64,000 nucleotides of DNA from Nectonema munidae (GCA_030549495.1 JAUIRK010000708.1:343501-407500); one strand, 5' to 3'. Positions 33,310-46,925 are shown, counted from the stretch's first letter. The notes: generated by a model from the letters alone, not told the origin. A program made the numbers and translations.

Positions 33310-34330
33310 TTTTTACAAAAAAATAATTCTTAAAAATAATTAATATTTAAAAAATAAACATTTTTAAATATTTACAAAAAGTTTGCGGATATCCAAAGAT
33401 TCCATTATGATTTTTCAAGTGATTCAAACCTGAAAAAGTTTGAGCAAACTAAACTAGTTTTAGTTTAGAACTATTATTTGTGGACTAATTTTAAAAAGCA
33501 TAATGACAGCTGAATAAATAGTCTAAAAAAGATAATTAAGGGAATATTATTTCAAGAGTTTTTTATTATAATTTTCTCTAAATTATTTTTTAAACGCAAC
33601 CATCTTTTAGGAAGAAAATGCAATTGAATTTAAAAGATTCTTTTTAGAAATTTTTGATATGATTTTAAAATATAAAAATTGAACTGGCGTTTTTTTTATT
33701 ATGCTAATGAAAATTTCGAGTTCTTGCTATTTATGGAACAATATTTCAATTTAAATTCAAATATTTTATTTTGCAATCATTATTTACCAAACTTAATAAA
33801 TTCAAGGTTAAAAGGTTACCCATTTTTTCGATAAACACGAAATAAAATAGCCTGATTTTATTGCTGTTTCTAATACAAATATTGTGCTTTATATGGTGAA
33901 AAACCAGCTATTACGCGATATTTCTTTTGCTCCCCATTTTTTGGAACACTAACAAATATATAATTGCAAATTAACGGCAGCTTACGTATATATACCTTTT
34001 ATTTCTATTTTGTCCTTTTGTAATCCTATTTTGCAAAAAGCACAGCCATTTTTGTAAGTTTTATAATGTGCAACAAATGCGTAATCAATAATAAAATGAT
34101 ACAGATGTCTTTTTGAAATTCAAGTTTGTCTTTTTGCAATTATATTTTGTCCTTTTGAAATTATATAGACAAAATAGAATCGCAATAAAACACAATAGAA
34201 TTGTGAAAAGACAAAATAGAATTTACAAAAGTGCAAAATAGAACCAAAAATTGTATATCTACAGCATTTCTACGTTTACTAAGATTATTATGAATAAAAT
34301 AAATTTAATTTAACACAATTTGCAAAAATG
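33310..34330. other. AT-rich sequence with a TTTTGTCCTTTTG-type motif
   Basis: No gene is seen. Around 34010-34245, stretches like TTTTGTCCTTTTG and, inverted, CAAAA.GACAAAATAGAAT recur. They suggest a degraded inverted-repeat element, but its limits are unclear. Confidence 0.35.
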
Positions 34331-34339
34331 TAGGTATAC

Positions 34340-35110
34340 AAAGTAGAGGAGAAAGTGTTTTTCCTTCATCATAAACACAAATATGTTTTTCGCCTGTTTG
34401 TAAGTAAACATGAAGAAGTGCATCTATATCCCTTCTGGTCAAGTCCGCAAACGTTTGGTTTTACTTTGACGAAACTGCCATTCGGTATCCTTTTCTCAGC
34501 GATTACGCATTTATTGCACCTTTTAAAACTTACAAAGATGGCTGTCCTTTTTTATTTATGTCTGCAACCAGACTGATGATCATACATTCAAAAGCCTTCG
34601 CATTGTAAAGTTCGCAAACCCAGGTGTTTTCACTATGTAGCATGTCTTTCGTCCAAATGCAGTTTACGTCATCCAAATGTGCTTGTAAATGTACATACCT
34701 CTTTGAAGACTGTTTTCAGTATGTAACTTCGTTGCTTTGTCTAGAATACATCACAACCGTCTACCGGCAAAAATCCAACTACTATGGTCCAGGCATGGGG
34801 CCAGGTAATTACCATCTCTGCCTCCAAAAAAGGTTCCTGAAGACACATGTGCTTGAGTTGTTGGACGCTGAGTTGCAGGATTCCTTGCGAAATCCCTTTA
34901 TTTCTCTTGATATCTAGACACGGGCAAAAAACAAAGTTTTTTTCTTCTAAAGTGAGATGGTACTATGAGTTTGTGTATCAGCGATAGACGCAATCAAGCG
35001 ATCAAATTTGTCAGGAGACATCATAGGTCTATGACCTGTATCACTTATAACGCGAATTGGATATACTTTTGATCCCAAAGACCGCCTTATAACGTTTACT
35101 CACCGCATTA
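34340..35110 (-). pseudogene. Unidentified coding fossil
   Basis: The minus strand shows protein-like, non-low-complexity stretches, for example ELYNAKAFECMIISLVADI, FADLTRRDIDALLHVYLQTG and IRVISDTGHRPMMSPDKFDR. Base composition is distinctly more balanced than the flanks. The frame is broken in several places. I do not recognise the family. It is most likely the remnant of a mobile-element protein. The plus-strand reading frames here (34355-34576, 34624-34917) look like shadows of it. Confidence 0.4.
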
Positions 35111-35347
35111 GTTATCGTCTGAAAATAATTACTGTATGTTTAGGAGTTAGAATCTTGAAAGACAACCAAAAATGACATATTCTTGTGTTATTTGAAAAAA
35201 TAATGGTAAACATATGGGGCCTGTTACAAAAAATAGGCTTTCCTTATAATTTACTACTTATGAAAAAATAATTATTATAATTGCTATGTATTGCGACTTT
35301 GGAATCTAAATCAAAAACTTAAGGAAAAAATATAAGAAAATTTTTTT

Positions 35348-35525
35348 TGAAAAATGTATGTACGTAGAAACTGTGTTGAACGGCCACTCTATTGAGCGAC
35401 CATTCTAGACATGCGACCATTTTTATTTTGCACCGACAGTTCTTCAGTGGAAATGTATCTCTATTCAACGGCCACCTTGAAACGCGACCAACGGCCCCTC
35501 AACATAAGCAAGATGTTAAAAAAGG
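35348..35525. repeat. Probable pogo-family terminus with subterminal repeats
   Basis: TTGAACGGCCACTCTATTGAGCGACC at about 35373 is echoed by TTCAACGGCCACCTTGAAACGCGACC at about 35463. Paired GGCCAC...GCGACC blocks of this kind are found at pogo/Tigger-type ends. No transposase is attached. Confidence 0.4.
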
Positions 35526-36095
35526 CCGCTATTAATATGTAGAGTTTAGCAAAGAGAAAGATATGCATCATAATATGTCATATTCTTACAGTGAAGTACA
35601 AACACACATTCGAATGCAATTTTACTCTCACTAAAGAAAATCGTACCACTTTCTCTTGCATCTACAAAAAACAAATGATAACTTACTCATACTTTGAAGG
35701 GTGTCAATAAAGGCGACAAGAAAACTTGGAAGGATTTTACCTCCTTGATACAAAAATTCTTTCTTTTCTTCCTAGTACTTCTGTTATTTTTTGGTAAGGA
35801 AATAAAGCTCAAATATTTCATATTTTATATTCAACTTTTTGATAAAATTTCTCAGGTTTACAAAAAAGTAACTTTTTATTTTTATTCTATTAATCCCATT
35901 TATAGATACTTAATTATAAAAGCTTAATATCATAACTATTTTTATCATTTTACTTTGATGACAATTGCTTTATAATTAGAGGTAAAAAACAAGATCATGT
36001 TTTTAGATTGAAGATTTTATGGGCTTAAAGCGATTAGTAAGGGTTTGCTTTTTATTGATATAAAATTTTCACTGTATTTTTAGATTTTATGTATA

Positions 36096-38096
36096 CACTC
36101 GACCCCCGTTATAACGCCACCATCGGGACCATACAAAATTGGCGTTATAGCGGTAATATTGGCGGTAAATCGCGGGATTCATAAAGTATCCATATTTTGT
36201 TGCATTATGCCATATTTGAGATCGTACGTAATGACATGTACTGCAAGTATGTAGAAGTGTTCTCGTAATGAATGTTTTTATTTTATCGTTTGTGTTAGTG
36301 AACATCTTTGAATAAAAAAATAAAAACCAAGCCAAATTTATTTGGAAAAAAAATCTAATATAGTTTTTTGTTTGGTGGTGCATTTCCCAACAGTATCCAA
36401 TCTTTTTTTTAATTTTTCAAATAAGAACAAATCATCTTCTGTGCAGTTATTGTTGCATTCAATAAAACTTCTACACAAATTGAGGGCAGACCGAACATCC
36501 TTCATAACTGGTTTTGATTTCGGTGCTGGTTCGGGTTCGTCATCTGATATGTCGTCAGCATCTGTTGGTCGTACACACTGAATGCGTTCTTGGTCTGTAA
36601 GTTCAGCGAAGGTCTCTTCAGTGTTGTCGACAGCGGTGAACTCGTCTGCAGACATTGCATTGGAAGCGTCAATGTCTAGGGCTTTTGTTGTACTTCGTAG
36701 CAGTTCATCGAGTGGAAGGTCGTCTTCGTCGTCATCTTCTATGGTTTGTTGTTGGTCTGGTTTGGCGATAAGGCCGGTGTGCTGCCAACAATTTGATATT
36801 ATTGAGGCTTGCACGGAGTCCCAGGCTTTCTTGGTGTATCGGATGGCTTCAGCTAGTGTGATGTGAGGGTTTCTGTTGGCATCGAGTTGGTCAATGATCT
36901 GGTTGAGTTGGTGTCGTCTGAAGTGAGTTTTGAAGTTCTGTATAATGCCGGCGTCTAGTGGCTGTAGATGACAGGAAGTCGTGGGCAGCAGAAAGTGGAC
37001 TTTGATGTTGGTCAGTCTGTCTGGTACAATGTGGGCTGGGGCGTTGTCCATAATCAGAAGAATGTGCTGTCTCTGTAGTCGCATCTTCTTGTCAAGGTCA
37101 CGTAGGTAAGTGTTGAAGACAGTCGAAGTCATCCAGGCTTTGGCGTTGTAGACGTAGTCGGCGTAGAGTTTGTGGTTGAAGTCTTTGAAGCATCTGAGCT
37201 CGTTGACTCGTCCGATGAAGATGGGCTTTAGTTTTTCTGTACCATCGGCGTTGCAGGTAAGGGCTACAGTGATTCTGTCTTTTAGTTTCTTGGTGCTCTT
37301 CTTCATGTCGGAGGTGGTAAGTGATCTGTCGGGTAGTAGGCGGAAGAAGAGGCCGGTCTCGTCCATGTTGAATATGTTGCGTTGGTCGTAGTCTTTCATG
37401 GTGTTGGTTGCTTTTTGAAGGCCATCTGTTACCAGTTGTTGGTCTACTCCGGCACTTTCACCGCTGAGGATCTGATACTTGATCTTGTAGCGTTGCTTGA
37501 AGCGATGAAGCCACCCGTTGGAGTAGGAGAAGTCAGTGATGCCGAGTTTTTTCGCCTTATTTCGTAAAATGTCGTCGTTTACAATGGCGTTATTGCTGCG
37601 TATGCCACTAAACCACACAAAGAATGCCTCTTCTAAGTCTGTGTGTTTGGCGGTTTTCTAACGTTTGGTAACTGGTTCATTGACTGTCTTCCACTTCTCT
37701 TTCTGTTGAATGATATCACCAATGGTTCGTCTTTTGACTTCATACCCCCAAGCCATACCGAAGTGATCAGCAATAGCTTGTTGACTAGCCTTAGGATGAT
37801 ATTCATGATAGCGAACAACTTCTAGCTTCTGTGATGCAGAGATAGCACAGCGCTTGCGTTTAAGTAAGTTCTCCATATTGCAGAAATGATAATTTGTCGG
37901 GTAAAAATCTGTTTTTCAAAGGCGTAATCAGAGAAATGACGTGATTGTTGCATAAATGTGAGTGAATGTGAAATGAAAAACTGATTATGATGACGGGGGC
38001 GGTTTAGAGCGGGATTTAACATGGACGGAAATCTGTTCTAGGCATTTTATTGGCGGTAAGCGTAAATTGGGGTGGCGGTAGAGCGGGGGTGGACTG
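36096..38096 (-). mobile_element. Tigger (pogo) DNA transposon, complete, 2,001 bp
   Basis: Its termini are CACTCGACCCCCGTTATAACGCC at 36096 and, reversed, CAGTCCACCCCCGCTCTACCGCC ending at 38096, flanked by TA on each side (36094-36095 and 38097-38098), as expected for this superfamily. It carries one transposase ORF on the minus strand with a single in-frame stop. The GC content of the ORF is well above that of its surroundings, a sign of recent arrival. Confidence 0.92.
36338..37876 (-). pseudogene. Tigger transposase, one in-frame stop, DDE core whole
   Basis: The reading frame runs from ATG at 37876 to the stop at 36338, 513 codons. The N-terminus has an HTH (CAISASQKLEVVRYHE ... QQAIADHFG). 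A single TAG at codon 73 (about 37658-37660, after NEPVTKR) interrupts it. The rest, 37618 to 36338, is open. The catalytic triad is intact: FNMDETGLFF (Asp 1), LLIMDNAPAH (Asp 2) and LQPLDAGIIQNFK (Asp 3). An acidic linker and a Lys-rich C-terminus ending KTILDFFSK follow, usual for Tigger. Length is right for the family. The minus-strand ATG at 37618 could begin a shorter product without the HTH. It cannot be told from sequence whether that is made. Confidence 0.92.
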
Positions 38097-38342
38097 TATA
38101 ATTTTTTCATCCAAATGGATATAATAATTATTATCAATATTGAATATTTTTTTCATTTTTAAAAAATCAATGTCTCTTTAGTATTAAGGTTTCAGAATAA
38201 TACTTAAGTATTGAAAGTTTTTTAGTTAGAATAATTAATAATTTTTAATACGCTATATAGGTGTGTTTTTTATCAAGTTATAATAAACAAGTTTTACATA
38301 TTACTAATTTGTTATTTTAGTTTATTTTGGTACAAGTTTTGC

Positions 38343-39864
38343 ATGTCCAATTCAAAAAAACGAAAAATTTGAAGAAAGAGTTAAAGTTCTTGAAAAAAGT
38401 GACCAAGGGAAGTCTTCAAGATCAATTGCTAGAAAATTTGCAGTTGGTAAAACTCAAATTCAGGCAATAGTAAAAGATAAAGAAAACATTCTGAAAATTT
38501 GGAAATCAGGAGAATGCAATGCAGATTCAAAATTTTTCAAAGCTAGAAAAATTACATATGAAGAAGTTGATAAAAAAGTATGGGAGTGGTTTTGTTACGC
38601 AAGAAGTAAAAATATTCCTGTTACTGGACCTTTAATACAAGACAAAGCATTGTGTATAGCTTCAGAACTAAATCAATCAACTTTTTGCGCTTCTAATGGC
38701 TGGTTAAAATCCTTTTTATTGCGTCATAATATTAAAAGTTACATACTTTCTGGGGAAGCATCTGAAGTTAATGAAGACGTGATAAATGATTGGGTGAAAA
38801 GAATTCCTCTCATCTTTAAGGATTATGAACGAAAAAATATATTCAATGCAGATGAGACAAGTCTTTTTTTCAGATCGATTCCCAAAAGAAGTTACGCTGT
38901 CAAAGGTGATAAGTGTAATTTGGGAAAAAGTAGTAAAGAGAGATTGACATTGATTGACTGCGTGTTCTGCAGAAGGAGAAAAGTTAAAACCCCTTATAAT
39001 TGGTAAGTCAAAAAATCCTCGATGTTTTCGTGGTTTTAGCATTGAGAAATTACCGTTAATATACAGACAACAAAAAATCGTGGATGAGCAGTGTGATTTT
39101 CAAAGAATGGTTGAACATATTGAACAACAAAATGAAAGTAGAAAAAAGAAAAATTGCACTCATAGTTGATAATTGTGCCGCTCATCCTCCATCAGAAGTC
39201 TCAAATGTTCAATTAATTTACTTACCACCCAACACAACATCTAAACTTCAACCATGTGATGCAGGCATTATCAAAAATTTTAAATCCATCTATAGAAAAA
39301 TGCTACTTAACACTTTCTTTTGAATATGAAAAATGTAGAGAACATTTCAGATTTAGCAAAAAAAGTTAGTGTTTTTGATAGTATTCAATGGGTAATATCT
39401 TCGTGGAAATCGGTGTCACCTGAGACAATAAAAAAGTGCTTCAGCAAATGTGGATTTTTGCAGAATACCTACGAAGATATAAACAACAATGAAACGGAAG
39501 TTTCTCAACTTTTTGATGACAAAATTTTGAAGTTTTGTTTGAAGAAACTACATGGGAAGAATATATACAATGTGACGACGAAGTTGAAACTTGTGAAGTC
39601 TTTTCTTTTGTTGTAGAAAACTTTCCAAAAAGCTTGGAGCAAAATGAGACAGAACAGGAAGATCAGGAAGATAGTGAAGAGGAAAAGAATGCCTTAGTTA
39701 CTTCTGAAGATGCATTGAAATCTCTTGAAATTCTACGAATTTTCGCCCTTCAGTCTAATTCTATAGAACTTCTTGAAGTTGCAAATAAAGGAAAAGAGAT
39801 TGTGGAAAGAAGAAAATTGATTTGTTTAAAACAAACGACACTAGACGCTTTTATTAATAAATAA
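38343..39864 (+). pseudogene. Second Tigger-type transposase (TIGD6-like), broken in several frames
   Basis: From MSNSKKRK the frame shifts at about 38370. Then come ERVKVLEKSDQGKSSRSIARK (HTH), WFCYARSKNIPVTGPLIQDKA, the CENP-B-type core FNADETSLFFRSIPKRSYA (Asp 1), LIVDNCAAHPP (Asp 2) and LQPCDAGIIKNFKS (Asp 3), and a Glu-rich tail ending TTLDAFINK. The pieces lie in three frames with shifts near 38970, 39080, 39320 and 39540. The second LINE-free end is a TIR at about 39970 (see next entry), and the left TIR is not found. It is unrelated in detail to the neighbouring Tigger at 36096. Confidence 0.85.
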
Positions 39865-39899
39865 ACTTCTGTGTTTTATTATTATTTTTTGTTTGTTAC

Positions 39900-39970
39900 T
39901 TATGGCTATTTGAGACTTACGGCCAAAAAAATTTGGCTCTAGCCGTGGTCGTAAGTCTCAAGTTCTACTG
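39900..39970 (+). repeat. Right terminus of the TIGD6-like element, with fold-back arms
   Basis: TTGAGACTTACG (39910-39921) and CGTAAGTCTCAA (39950-39961) are perfect inverted arms. The end itself is AGTTCTACTG|TA, where TA at 39971-39972 is the likely target base pair. The same fold-back design is seen near 10.5 kb and 54.55 kb. Confidence 0.65.
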
Positions 39971-40412
39971 TATTTTATAAAATAAAATATTTCTTTGAAA
40001 AAAATATAAGACTTTGGAACTTTAAAAGTTAGAGCAATTAAATATTACGATATGCCTAATCTTTGAAGGTAATCCTTTTGAAGTCTTTTTTTTCAGAATT
40101 TATTTTTTTCCAAAGAAAACCTAGTTACGGATTCCTTAAACCTCACAAACTTTCCATGAGCTCTTTTTAATTGCCTCTTTTACATTTCTCAAAATTCTCC
40201 TTCTAAGAGACAATTTTTTGCGAAAATTTTGTCGATTTTAGTCATTTTTTGTGCATAAACTTTTCAAATTTTATAAACACTTTTTTATATCTAGGATCGC
40301 AAAATGGGATTTCCAACTGCCAATTTCGTCATTCAAAAAGCTTTAGTTTGTTTAAAAACATTGATTGGAAACATTTATTGGAATTTTTTAATAAAATATA
40401 AACACCCATTTG

Positions 40413-40875
40413 CAGTGGCGTAACTAGGTGGGGGCGGTCCGCCCCGGACGGCACATTTTTAGGGGCGGCATATTTTGAAATCACTCATATATTGCAATCA
40501 ATATGATGTTAAGATCTTTATAACAGTTTGTGTTATAAGAGATTTTCATTTGACAAACACAAAAAAACATGCATACACAACAAATCTGAGACCTGAAAAA
40601 AGTTTTTGACGAAGTTATTGAAGAGTTTGCTAACAAAAAAGCTAGAAAAGTTCATCTATAAAAAGTTGAAAATGAATATTTGCATGTAACTAAATAAATT
40701 TTTCAGTTTTTTTTATTTTCATATTAAAGCATTATTTTCAATTATAAGCATTTATATAAAACTAATTTACAAATAAATAAAGTTTTATGCGTTTATAGCC
40801 AATTTTTTTAAATAAAAAGTTGTGTGTCAAATTTATGACCGCCCCGAGCTGCAATTCTCATGGTTACGCCACTCC
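40413..40875. mobile_element. hAT-like MITE
   Basis: The ends are CAGTGGCGTAACTAGG and, reversed, GAGTGGCGTAACCATGAG, each next to GGGGCGGTC. The flanks CCCATTTG and TCAATTTG match at 6 of 8 positions, a decayed 8-bp duplication. It is 463 bp and non-coding. Confidence 0.65.
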
Positions 40876-40879
40876 TCAA

Positions 40880-42580
<1,701 letters not shown>

Positions 42581-42619
42581 TATGATTTTGAGAATGTTCT
42601 GTTAAGTACTTTCATTCAA

Positions 42620-43790
42620 AGTCCATGATAAAATGCTTAAACAGCAATAAATTTCAATATATGAACGAAAGCGTGAGTGTGTAATATATTCTGTATGTGT
42701 GCTCACTCATACTCATTACATGGTATTTTTCTCCAGCGTGAATGAATACATTACAAAGTTCAAAAAAGATTGCTTCTCAAAATTTTTCACTAAATAACAA
42801 AATTTCATTAAAAACTTCTTATCAATTCGTATACGTACAAAACCTTTTTGTCTTTATAAGTATAATTAATATCTAAATATTTATTAATATAAAAGTTATG
42901 ATGATACGCAGAGCTTACACATATACAACACACTCATTTGTATTAGTCTACTTTCCTTACATAATATATGACATTTTTATTAAAAACTTTTCTCGCAAGT
43001 ATAAATTAATTTGATTGAAAACATGCTTTAAATCTTCATATCAAAGGAAAATCTTCAAATCAAAGGAAAATCAATTTTTTTCTTCAAAACTTGTACTTTT
43101 CACGAAAAATCTCTTTCGCTACAATATAATCTAAAGAAAGCTTATTTCCTTTTTGCACGATAATTTTATATAACAATATGTCACAGAATTCACACAAAAT
43201 ATTTTAGTTATCTTTCTTGCATTTATTTTTTTTTATAAAAAAGAGTTTTTTAGATTTTTCATTACTTTTTTAAATTAATACCAGGAATCGGTAAACTTTT
43301 AATATAGAAGAAGCATTACAGCTTTTATGAAAATTCAAAATTAGTCAGGAGTTTAATAATTCCAAATTTTTTATATAAAGTTAGATAAAAATCCTAAATT
43401 TTAATATGAATAAAAAATCACTTATTATTGGTTTCGATCATAATCGTAAGTGAGTTTGCATTTTCTTGCTAAGTATAAGTTTGTTGATCCAGTAAAAACA
43501 ATTTTCTAAACATTTCATAGATTGGTGCTAATTGTAGAATTTGCAAATGGTGTAAGTAACGTTAATTACAAATCTTTGATTGAATTTTTCTTTCAATATA
43601 AGAAGACTTGCTTCAAATTGGAGTCAACAATTTTAATGTGAATTTACATTTTATATAATATTATTTTCACATATGGGTGATAATTACACAAATTTATAAG
43701 TTTTGTATGCTTCCTCTTCTAAATTCATAGCGAACAGGAAACTTTTTTGCTAAAAAATATTCTACCATATGTTAATTCTAAATAAACGGA
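42620..43790. other. Featureless AT-rich sequence
   Basis: No reading frame, repeat or motif worth recording is visible. Confidence 0.5.
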
Positions 43791-43795
43791 GTTAA

Positions 43796-43924
43796 CCCAT
43801 TTACGGCCAATGTTCTTATTTTGGAACATAAGTAATTTCATCTTTGTCTGCTTTTTTCAATGACTTTGAATATAAATCGTCTGCGTTTTTTAGATATCGT
43901 CTGCTTTGCTTGGCCTTAAATGGG
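43796..43924 (+). mobile_element. piggyBac-like MITE, copy 1
   Basis: TTAA precedes (43792-43795) and TTAT follows. The ends are CCCATTTACGGCCAA and, reversed, CCCATTTAAGGCCAA. At 129 bp it contains the family motif CGTCTGC twice. TTAA targets and CCC ends fit piggyBac. Confidence 0.7.
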
Positions 43925-44108
43925 TTATTACTTAACAGAAAATATTAACGCTAAAATCTTTGAAACTTCACTTTGTCATAATTTTCTTATGATTAGTGGG
44001 AGGACTTTTATAAAACCTCTAGAGGTTGGAGACGAGAAACAATCTCTCATAATTCGCTATCTTCCAAAACCTTGAAAGTATCTATCAATATTATTCATCA
44101 TAACTAAA

Positions 44109-44238
44109 CCCATTTAAGACCAAGCAAAGCAGACGATATCTAAAAAAACGCAGACGATTTATATCCAAAGTCATTGAAAAAAACAGACGAAGATGAAATT
44201 ACTTATGTTCCAAAATAGGAACATTGGTCGTAAATGGG
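44109..44238 (-). mobile_element. piggyBac-like MITE, copy 2 (inverted relative to copy 1)
   Basis: It reads as the reverse complement of copy 1 almost throughout, including GCAGACGAT twice and GGAACATTGGTCGTAAATGGG at its end. TTAA follows (44239-44242). The 184-bp spacer between the copies is AT-rich. Confidence 0.7.
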
Positions 44239-44363
44239 TTAAATCATGAAATATTAACTTACAATAAATGATATTTTGCATATAAAATACATTTTACTAA
44301 GTGTTTCATTTGATATATTTTGATGGGCGCCAACATTATTGCGTTACTTGTTTATAAAAGGGA

Positions 44364-44510
44364 CGCGAAAACACTTGGTTAAATACTGCGTTTCGATAAC
44401 TCAAGCTCTTGGTTTCGATCTCCTATCAAGCTTGTTTTCTTCATAGTTCGATACAAGCGATGCAATTTTGCCTTCTCGATTGAAACATCCCAAGGGCCCT
44501 TTACCTTTAA
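44364..44510 (+). repeat. tRNA-derived SINE, copy 5
   Basis: TTCGATAACTCAAGCTCTTGG, a degenerate B box GGTTTCGATCTCC, CATAGTTCGATACAAGCGATGCAA and a TTTACCTTTAA end identify the family. It is moderately diverged. Confidence 0.65.
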
Positions 44511-45247
44511 TAAGTTTTTTCCAGTCTATGATTTGATATTATAAAAATGGGGAGAGGGGGGGGGGGCAAGAAGGCAATAAATCAATATGTTTTTCAGTAC
44601 TCATTCAATAACTACACATTACTATAATATACCTACATTTTGTTGTGAATTTAGAACATTTTTATAATAGATTTTCCTTCGTATTTAATTTCATATAAAA
44701 AAAAATGGCAGACAAAGAAGCATTTCCTCGTGTTCTTTAAAAAAAGGGACAGAAAAAATGGATTCCAAATCACATCATGTTATATAGTGCATTTTAATGA
44801 AGTTTTAACGTGTTCAACGCTTCATCATCATCTCTCGATTTGATCATGATCTCTAAAAGTTATACTATTCTGATTATTATGAAAGTTCACATCCGTTAGC
44901 GCTTTTTGTCGTCAATGAATATAATGTCAGTTTTATTTATCTTTTTTATTTTGTTGGTTCCTGCAATTTAGTTAAAACAAATTTGAGCGTACATAATTTA
45001 GAATTTATTGCAGGTAACTTATACCTGAAAGTACACAATTAAAATGTTTCCATTTTAAAAATGACATTATATTGTGATTGATAAAAAGATCGTCAAAAAA
45101 ATACTGTCAATTTTATCATAAAAATTAAATACAAAAAGTATATAATTTTTTACAAATTTATTTTTATGGAAAAATATATCAAAAAGAAAAGTTATCCACA
45201 AAATTTGATTCATTCGATGAAAATAATCCGAAAACTTAGTTTCAGCA

Positions 45248-45325
45248 CGTCACGAGGTGTCACGTAGCAAAGTGTGTGACGTAACGACTAACGAGGTGTC
45301 ACGTGGCAAAGTGTTTCAGTGCGTA
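45248..45325. promoter_or_regulatory. Duplicated CRE/E-box-like segment
   Basis: The block ACGAGGTGTCACGT(A/G)GCAAAGTGT occurs twice about 38 bp apart. One copy is followed by TGTGACGTAACG, close to a CRE (TGACGTAA), and the second contains CACGTGG, an E-box core. This is GC-richer than its surroundings and lies about 560 bp upstream of a candidate coding exon. A promoter role is inference. Confidence 0.4.
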
Positions 45326-45880
45326 TAGAGTAGGGCCTATGTTGTAGTTGCGAAAAAAGATAGAAAAATTTGGCTGAAACCATTTATTTTCTTCTCTGCC
45401 TCGCTGATGACGCCTTTCCTCCACGCTTTTTCACTCATCCCTTGTTTGAACAAGGCAAATCATTATTTAATTTTTATAAAATACATTTACTTTTGTGAAA
45501 TGGAGTGTAAATGTGATGTTTGTGCAAATATTTTCTCCCTTGGAGTGTGTTTCAGTGCCGATGTGGCATTTCATATAATTCATGGTGGAAAGGTGATAGA
45601 TATGCTTGGAACTAAGAACATATAGATACAAAAATGCAACTATCCATAGCTATATATCTATATATACATAATAAAGTCATTTTATCTTTTGAATTTTAGA
45701 TGAAAAGAGTCATCATGGGAAGAGAATATCATTACTCAACAAAGTAGTTGTACGCTTGATTCTGTGATTATTATTATTATTGCACAACTACAACAAATCC
45801 ATAATTCCTTTTCACTTTTTATCAAAGAGAGCTTCTTACACTCCAATCACACGTTATCTGAACTCTTTCTCTCTTGCAAG

Positions 45881-46199
45881 TACATGCTGCTCTCAACGCC
45901 TCATATCAAATTCTTGTTTTTGAAGTAGCCATTTTGAAAGATTTGTGCTTTTGGACGGAGATTTCACAGGATTTGGGATATCTCAAAGGTAGCATGCTAG
46001 AAGTTGCAAAGTTGAACAAAGAGGGAGAGGATGATGAGGATGATGTTGGCGAGTATGGGGAGGATCATCTTGAAGATGAGATGATTAGCTTTGAAGATGA
46101 TGATGATTTTCAAAGCTTTTTATCCGACATTCTTGGCTGCAGCGAAGTCGAGATTGAAAAGCTCCGCCGCCATTCCTACATAGACTTGCATAGGAATTC
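45881..46199 (+). CDS. Candidate internal coding exon, acidic protein, function unknown
   Basis: A CT-rich tract (ACTCTTTCTCTCTTGCAAG) ends at 45880 and a consensus donor GTAAGT starts at 46200. Between them, 106 codons stay open with balanced composition. The translation has a hydrophobic first part (ASYQILVFEVAILKDLCFW), an amphipathic stretch, and a very acidic middle (GEDDEDDVGEYGEDHLEDE). It ends EVEIEKLRRHSYIDLHRNS. The AAG acceptor is weaker than CAG. I do not recognise the family. No partner exon could be identified in the window, though a short Cys-rich reading frame at 45497-45625 could be part of the same gene. It is not like any mobile element here. Confidence 0.45.
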
Positions 46200-46209
46200 G
46201 TAAGTTTTT

Positions 46210-46785
46210 ATTTTTTAATCTTTTTTTCTCTTTCCACGCACCGAAAAAGAAAATGGCGCCCGTAGTTATATCTAAATTTTTCTTGTTTATTTGTATAGGA
46301 ATTTTTTGCAATTCTAATTCAATTAAACTTTTATCATTTTATAAATACTGTATATTATAATTACAAATATAGTTACTCCCAAGCACAACTACCCCTCTGG
46401 ACAAAAACCGTTATAAAACGGTTAAACCGGAGGTATATGTTGTTCCAAAAGAGGCCAAGCATTACAACAAATACATATACTTCTTTTCTTTACCAAATTT
46501 TGCTAGACAGCCATCTCAGAAGGGGTGGGCTATTGTTGTTCATGGGAGAGGGGAGGGGGTAATTGTCTTGATACAGTTTAATATTTCCCATCTCCTTAGA
46601 TTACTGAAAGTGTTATATGTGTAGGTTATTTGTTAGTAGTTATTACGTTATTTGTAGTGCCCTGAAATATACGTAACCAAAATTATCAGAAGCCTCCAGC
46701 AGTATTTTAATTTAGATAATTGTTTGAGCATTGGTTGTTTAACATGTTTATATAAGTATACCTTTATATCATTACTTTTTTTAAC
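46210..46785. other. No gene; possible short LINE scrap
   Basis: Around 46375-46500 one frame reads AQLPLWTKTVIKRLNRRYML, which recalls the linker before LINE reverse transcriptases (polar LW...KK motif). It is too short to classify. The rest is AT-rich and unremarkable. Confidence 0.25.
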
Positions 46786-46790
46786 TTTAA

Positions 46791-46925
46791 CCCGTTAACG
46801 ACCAGAATAATCAGACGATATATAGTATAAAGCAGAAGATTTGTATTAAAAAGCATAAATAAACGCAGACGATTCACATATTTGTAAAGTCGACATATGT
46901 GAACTGTATTTGATAACCGTTTGGT
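46791..46925. mobile_element. piggyBac-like MITE, copy 3 (diverged)
   Basis: TTAA (46787-46790) is followed by CCCGTTAACGACCAG and by the family's CAGACGAT/GCAGAAGA motifs. The right end near 46925 (AACCGTTTGG then TTAA) is degenerate, so the limit is approximate. Confidence 0.45.

Noticed and set aside
36342-37567. Plus-strand reading frames opposite the Tigger transposase
   Set aside because: They are shadows of the minus-strand ORF, which has all catalytic motifs.
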